NCBI GenBank assembly: GCA_903824725.1
Contig: CAIJXU010000027.1
Coordinates: forward strand, 1 to 38,515
Length of the DNA: 38,515 bases
Source of the DNA: an uncultured Bacteroidota bacterium
GTDB lineage: Bacteria > Bacteroidota > Bacteroidia > Chitinophagales > Chitinophagaceae
Reading direction: 5' to 3'
Every line of letters starts with the position of its first letter. Positions within the stretch are counted from its first letter, which is position 1. Of this stretch, positions 35,139-38,515 are shown piece by piece. The position numbers and the translations under genes are program-made. The notes beneath the pieces are model-generated. The model was given only the letters and a program-made list of their open reading frames with translations. It was not told where the DNA came from and searched no databases.

Positions 35139-35162
35139 GTTAGAACACTTTTTGAATTGCTA

Positions 35163-37355
35163 CTAGCGTAAAAACAACATTTCTCTGTACTTAGGCAAAG
35201 TCCATAATTCATCATCTACCAATTGCTCTAATTTATCAACGTGATAGCGGATTTTATCAAAGTATTGTGCCTTAACTTTTGCTTCATAAGCAATTGCTTT
35301 TTCTCTTGAATCTGTAAGGTTATTGGCTATTTTTCTTTCTTCCACCATCGCGTAAGTATTTTCATATACTTGTTGAATATGCGTACTTACATCTTTTAAT
35401 AAAGTCAACTGACCTTTATATAACTTTTCAGGCAAAGCAGCTTCGCGAAGCAAGCTTACATTTTTCAACAACTCATTCTGATATTTAATAGCGGCTGGAA
35501 TAATATGGTTGGTTGCCAAATCACCCATTACACGTGCTTCAATTTGAACTTTTTTAATGTAGGTTTCTAATTCAATTTCGTAACGTGCTTCTAATTCAGC
35601 ATGGGTGTAAATACCATTGTCCTTAAATAATTTCTTGGATTTTTCGGTCACCATTGCATCTAAAGCAACTGGAGTTGTTTTTAAATTAGGTAAGCCTCTT
35701 TTTTCTGCTTCCTTATGCCACTCTTCGCTATATCCATCGCCTTCAAATAAAATCTTTTTACTGGATACAATATATTTTTGAATCACTTGCATAATAGCAA
35801 TTTCCTTTTTATCGCCTTTCTCAATTAAAGCGTCCACTTCTGCAGCAAATTTGACTAATGTATCAGCAATAATCGTATTTAACACCGTCATTGGATGACC
35901 ACAGTTGGCTGTGGATCCTACTGCGCGGAATTCGAATTTATTTCCGGTGAAAGCAAATGGAGAAGTTCTGTTACGATCGGTGTTGTCAATCATTAATTCA
36001 GGGATGCTTCTGTGCAAATCTAATTTCAAAATGGCTTCATCTTGTTCGTCAAATTTTCCACCTACTCTTGTTTCCACATCGTTCAACACTTTAGTTAAGT
36101 ATTCACCAATAAAAACTGAAATGATAGCAGGAGGGGCTTCGTTGGCACCCAAACGAAAATCGTTAGAAGCTGAAGCAATAGAAGCTCTTAAAATATCTGC
36201 ATAATCATGTACTGCTTTGATGGTGTTGACAAAGAAAGTTAAGAACATTAAATTGGTCTTAGGTGTTTTACCAGGCGCTAATAAATTAATTCCTGTATCG
36301 GTAGCCATACTCCAGTTGTTGTGCTTACCACTTCCGTTGATGCCAGCAAATGGTTTTTCATGTAACAATACCACCAAGCGGTGACGCTTTGCGACTCTTG
36401 TCATCACGTCCATTAATAAAATATTATGATCAACCGCAATATTACATTCTTCAAAAATAGGGGCACACTCAAATTGTGCAGGTGCTACTTCATTATGTCT
36501 TGTTCTTAAAGGGATACCTAATTTGTATGCTTCATTTTCATAGTCACGCATGAATGCATAAATTCTTTCAGGGATAGATCCAAAATAATGATCTTCCAAT
36601 TGTTGTCCTTTTGCTGGGGCTGAACCAAAGACAGTGCGACCGCATTGCACTAAATCGGGACGTGCATTTACCAAGGCTTCATCAATCACAAAATATTCTT
36701 GCTCCCAACCTAATGTAGGTACTACTTTGGAAATATTTTTATCAAAGTAATTACAAACAGTAACAGCCGCTTTGTTCACTGCTTCCACTGCTTTCATCAA
36801 TGGCGCTTTGTAGTCCAAAGATTCACCAGTGTATGCAATAAAAATAGTTGGTATACATAAAGTTTTACCACTTCCAATTTCAATAATAAATGCGGGTGAA
36901 CTTGGATCCCATGCAGAATAACCTCTTGCTTCAAAAGTGGCTCTTAATCCACCATTCGGGAATGAAGATGCATCAGGCTCTTGTTGAATTAATGCAGCGC
37001 CATCAAATTCTTCAATAGCAGTGCCATCAGATTTTAAAGTAAAAAAAGAATCATGTTTTTCAGCAGTCGCTCCACTCAAAGGTTGAAACCAGTGTGTAAA
37101 GTGAGTTACTCCTTTGCTTTCTGCCCATGATCTTAAACCAGTCGCAATTTGGTTGGCCACAGCACGATCAATTTTTTTCGCGCCCTTATTACTATTCATT
37201 AAACTTTTATAAGCTTCATCGCTTAAATATTCTCTTGCAGTTTTTAATGTAAAAACACTTTCATTAAATAGGGTTGTGATTTTGTGCGCATTTACATTGG
37301 GTGTGGGTGTTGAAACATGACTTACATGTTTTACGGCCTCGGTTCTTAGTGACAT
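35163..37355 (-). CDS. glnN: Glutamine synthetase type III
   Basis: A 730-residue enzyme of GSIII length, the form typical of Bacteroidota and cyanobacteria. The GSIII-specific N-terminal region includes THWFQPLSGATAEKHDSFF and FEARGYSAWDPSSPAFI. The catalytic core shows GWEQEYFVID, RTRHNEVAPAQFECAPIFEE, GINGSGKHNNWSMATDTG and DRNRTSPFAFTGNKFEFRAVG. The C-terminal part has GDGYSEEWHKEAEKRGLPN. It makes glutamine from glutamate and ammonium with ATP. A -7 box lies 30 bases before the ATG and a hairpin terminator follows. A second, unrelated-type synthetase lies just upstream on the same strand, separated by a terminator, so the two are probably expressed independently. Confidence 0.97.
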   Translation of the reverse strand: MSLRTEAVKHVSHVSTPTPNVNAHKITTLFNESVFTLKTAREYLSDEAYKSLMNSNKGAKKIDRAVANQIATGLRSWAESKGVTHFTHWFQPLSGATAEKHDSFFTLKSDGTAIEEFDGAALIQQEPDASSFPNGGLRATFEARGYSAWDPSSPAFIIEIGSGKTLCIPTIFIAYTGESLDYKAPLMKAVEAVNKAAVTVCNYFDKNISKVVPTLGWEQEYFVIDEALVNARPDLVQCGRTVFGSAPAKGQQLEDHYFGSIPERIYAFMRDYENEAYKLGIPLRTRHNEVAPAQFECAPIFEECNIAVDHNILLMDVMTRVAKRHRLVVLLHEKPFAGINGSGKHNNWSMATDTGINLLAPGKTPKTNLMFLTFFVNTIKAVHDYADILRASIASASNDFRLGANEAPPAIISVFIGEYLTKVLNDVETRVGGKFDEQDEAILKLDLHRSIPELMIDNTDRNRTSPFAFTGNKFEFRAVGSTANCGHPMTVLNTIIADTLVKFAAEVDALIEKGDKKEIAIMQVIQKYIVSSKKILFEGDGYSEEWHKEAEKRGLPNLKTTPVALDAMVTEKSKKLFKDNGIYTHAELEARYEIELETYIKKVQIEARVMGDLATNHIIPAAIKYQNELLKNVSLLREAALPEKLYKGQLTLLKDVSTHIQQVYENTYAMVEERKIANNLTDSREKAIAYEAKVKAQYFDKIRYHVDKLEQLVDDELWTLPKYREMLFLR

Positions 37356-37385
37356 ATATGATTAAATTTTATATTAGCAATTGAA

Positions 37386-37393
37386 CAAAGTTA
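37386..37393 (-). promoter_or_regulatory. Candidate -7 box (TAACTTTG) for glnN
   Basis: On the - strand the sequence reads TAACTTTG, matching TAnnTTTG, 30 bases before the glnN ATG and downstream of the terminator of the preceding gene. This gives glnN its own promoter. Confidence 0.42.
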
Positions 37394-37420
37394 TGGTCAT
37401 TTGTGTAGGAGTAATCAACA

Positions 37421-37447
37421 AAAAATCCCCCAATTTGGGGGATTTTT
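37421..37447 (-). terminator. Rho-independent terminator of the type II glutamine synthetase gene
   Basis: AAAAATCCCCC (37421-37431) pairs with 37437-37447 over 11 bases around a 5-base loop, 30 bases past the stop at 37478. On the - strand the stem ends in a TTTTT run. Confidence 0.88.
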
Positions 37448-37477
37448 ATTCAAAGTAGGGGACTTTGTATGTAAAAT

Positions 37478-38491
37478 TTAAACTTTTGCTGTTTTAACCG
37501 TTTTAATAATTCTGGCAGCAACCTTATAAGGATCTGCTGCAGAGTTAGGACGACGATCTTCTAACCAACCTTTCCAACCTTTTTCTACCGCACCAATTGG
37601 GATACGGATACTTGCTCCTCTATCAGATACACCGAAAGAGAAATCGTGGATAGATGCAGTTTCATGTTTACCAGTTAATCTTAAATGGTTATCAGCACCA
37701 TATACTTCAATATGTTCTTTTACAAATGGACGGAAAGATTCACAAATGATATCGTAAGTTTCTTTTTTACCACAAGTTCTTAAAGTAGTATTAGAGAAGT
37801 TAGCATGCATACCAGAACCATTCCAATCTAAAGTACCTAATGGTTTACAATGCCAGTTGATTGATACACCATAGGTCTCACCAATTCTTTCTAATAAGTA
37901 ACGAGCAATCCAAATTTGGTCACCTGCTTCCTTAGCACCTTTTGAAAATATTTGAAATTCCCATTGTCCTGCAGCTACTTCTGCATTGATACCTTCAATG
38001 TTCAAACCCGCATCAATACAAGCGTCTAGGTGTTCTTCTACAATATTTCTTCCGTATGCATTGTTGGCGCCTACTGAACAATAGTAAGGTCCTTGAGGTC
38101 CTGGGTAACCACCTTCTGGAAAACCTACTGGTTTATTGGTTGCTGGATTCCATAAAAAATATTCTTGTTCAAAACCAAACCAAAAATCATTATCATCATC
38201 TTCGATGGTAGCTCTACCATTGCTTGGATGTGGTGTTCCATCTGAACTTAATACTTCACACATGACTAAGTAAGCATTTTTGCGTTGTGGATCCTTGCAA
38301 ATAAATACAGGTTTTAACAAACAATCACTAGATCCACCTGGTGCTTGCTCTGTCGAAGATCCATCAAAACACCATACATCACAATCGGCTAATTTGCCAC
38401 TGAAATCTTTTTCAACTTTTGTTTTACTTCTTAGTGATTGAGTTGGCTTGTATCCATCAAGCCAAATGTACTCTAATTTCGAAACTGCCAT
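37478..38491 (-). CDS. Glutamine synthetase type II (eukaryote-like, beta-grasp)
   Basis: A 337-residue protein of GSII length, shorter than the 440-470 residues of bacterial GSI. The beta-grasp domain starts LEYIWLDGYKPTQSLRSKT and includes FDGSSTEQAPGGSSDCLLKP. The catalytic part has FGFEQEYFLW, GINAEVAAGQWEFQI, DWNGSGMHANFSN, GADNHLRLTGKHETAS and DRGASIRIP, all GSII hallmarks. It lacks the adenylylation tyrosine loop of GSI. It assimilates ammonium into glutamine. The ATG is 24 bases from the window edge, so its promoter is mostly outside. Bacterial GSII genes are sometimes called glnII. Confidence 0.95.
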   Translation of the reverse strand: MAVSKLEYIWLDGYKPTQSLRSKTKVEKDFSGKLADCDVWCFDGSSTEQAPGGSSDCLLKPVFICKDPQRKNAYLVMCEVLSSDGTPHPSNGRATIEDDDNDFWFGFEQEYFLWNPATNKPVGFPEGGYPGPQGPYYCSVGANNAYGRNIVEEHLDACIDAGLNIEGINAEVAAGQWEFQIFSKGAKEAGDQIWIARYLLERIGETYGVSINWHCKPLGTLDWNGSGMHANFSNTTLRTCGKKETYDIICESFRPFVKEHIEVYGADNHLRLTGKHETASIHDFSFGVSDRGASIRIPIGAVEKGWKGWLEDRRPNSAADPYKVAARIIKTVKTAKV

Positions 38492-38515
38492 AGGGTAGGA
38501 GATTTTAATATTAAT

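Larger units (their letters stand above)
34787..35162. other. 376-base gene-free stretch: two terminators and two repeat-hairpin modules
   Basis: No coding sequence is visible. In order it holds the accC terminator hairpin (34843-34883), a first 38-base repeat inside an inverted repeat (34905-34969), a second exact copy of the repeat inside a different inverted repeat (35005-35074, including a run of eight G), and the glnN terminator (35105-35138). The two flanking genes converge here, so it is expected to lack promoters. Confidence 0.85.

Overview
The window looks like a chromosomal segment from an AT-rich member of the Bacteroidota, probably the Chitinophagaceae or close relatives. This is an inference from gene content. 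It rests on a type IX secretion (T9SS) sorting domain and GldM-like domains, a DUF5686/carboxypeptidase-regulatory-like protein, a type III glutamine synthetase beside a eukaryote-like type II enzyme, TAnnTTTG promoter boxes, and signal peptides ending in AQ or GQ. I saw no rRNA, tRNA, CRISPR array, insertion sequence or phage integration genes.

Region 1 (1-11251, + strand) is the most unusual part. Five tightly packed genes, spaced from a 17-base overlap to a 4-base gap, run through it. They encode a truncated GldM-C-terminal-like protein, a beta-helix plus beta-barrel outer-membrane protein, a small lipoprotein, a very small protein that is mostly a T9SS sorting domain, and a 2486-residue fibre protein made of phage-tail-fibre-like and adhesin-head-like repeats. 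I read it as an operon for a surface fibre or adhesin with its envelope partners. It is the best candidate here for an undescribed system.

Region 2 (11393-16132, +) is a four-gene catabolic operon: a UxaA-family sugar-acid dehydratase, a short-chain dehydrogenase, a fumarylacetoacetase-family hydrolase and a secreted sulfatase. The first three fit a non-phosphorylating route from L-fuconate or a similar acid to pyruvate plus lactate, and the sulfatase would desulfate the glycan source. A response regulator lacking its phospho-acceptor aspartate (16129-16725, -) and a secreted nucleotide pyrophosphatase/phosphodiesterase (16920-18230, -) follow.

Region 3 (18401-34786) is mostly conserved: uvrA, a DUF5686 protein, an ElaA-like acetyltransferase, rarA, a small membrane protein, aspS, an MFS transporter, a small membrane protein, a DAO-family oxidoreductase, an orphan macroglobulin-like domain, sucD, efp, accB and accC. 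EF-P has arginine and a non-canonical loop where most family members carry a PGKG lysine loop.

Region 4 (34787-38515) holds a 376-base gene-free stretch with two exact 38-base repeats, each enclosed by its own inverted repeat. Two unrelated glutamine synthetases follow in tandem on the - strand, types III and II.
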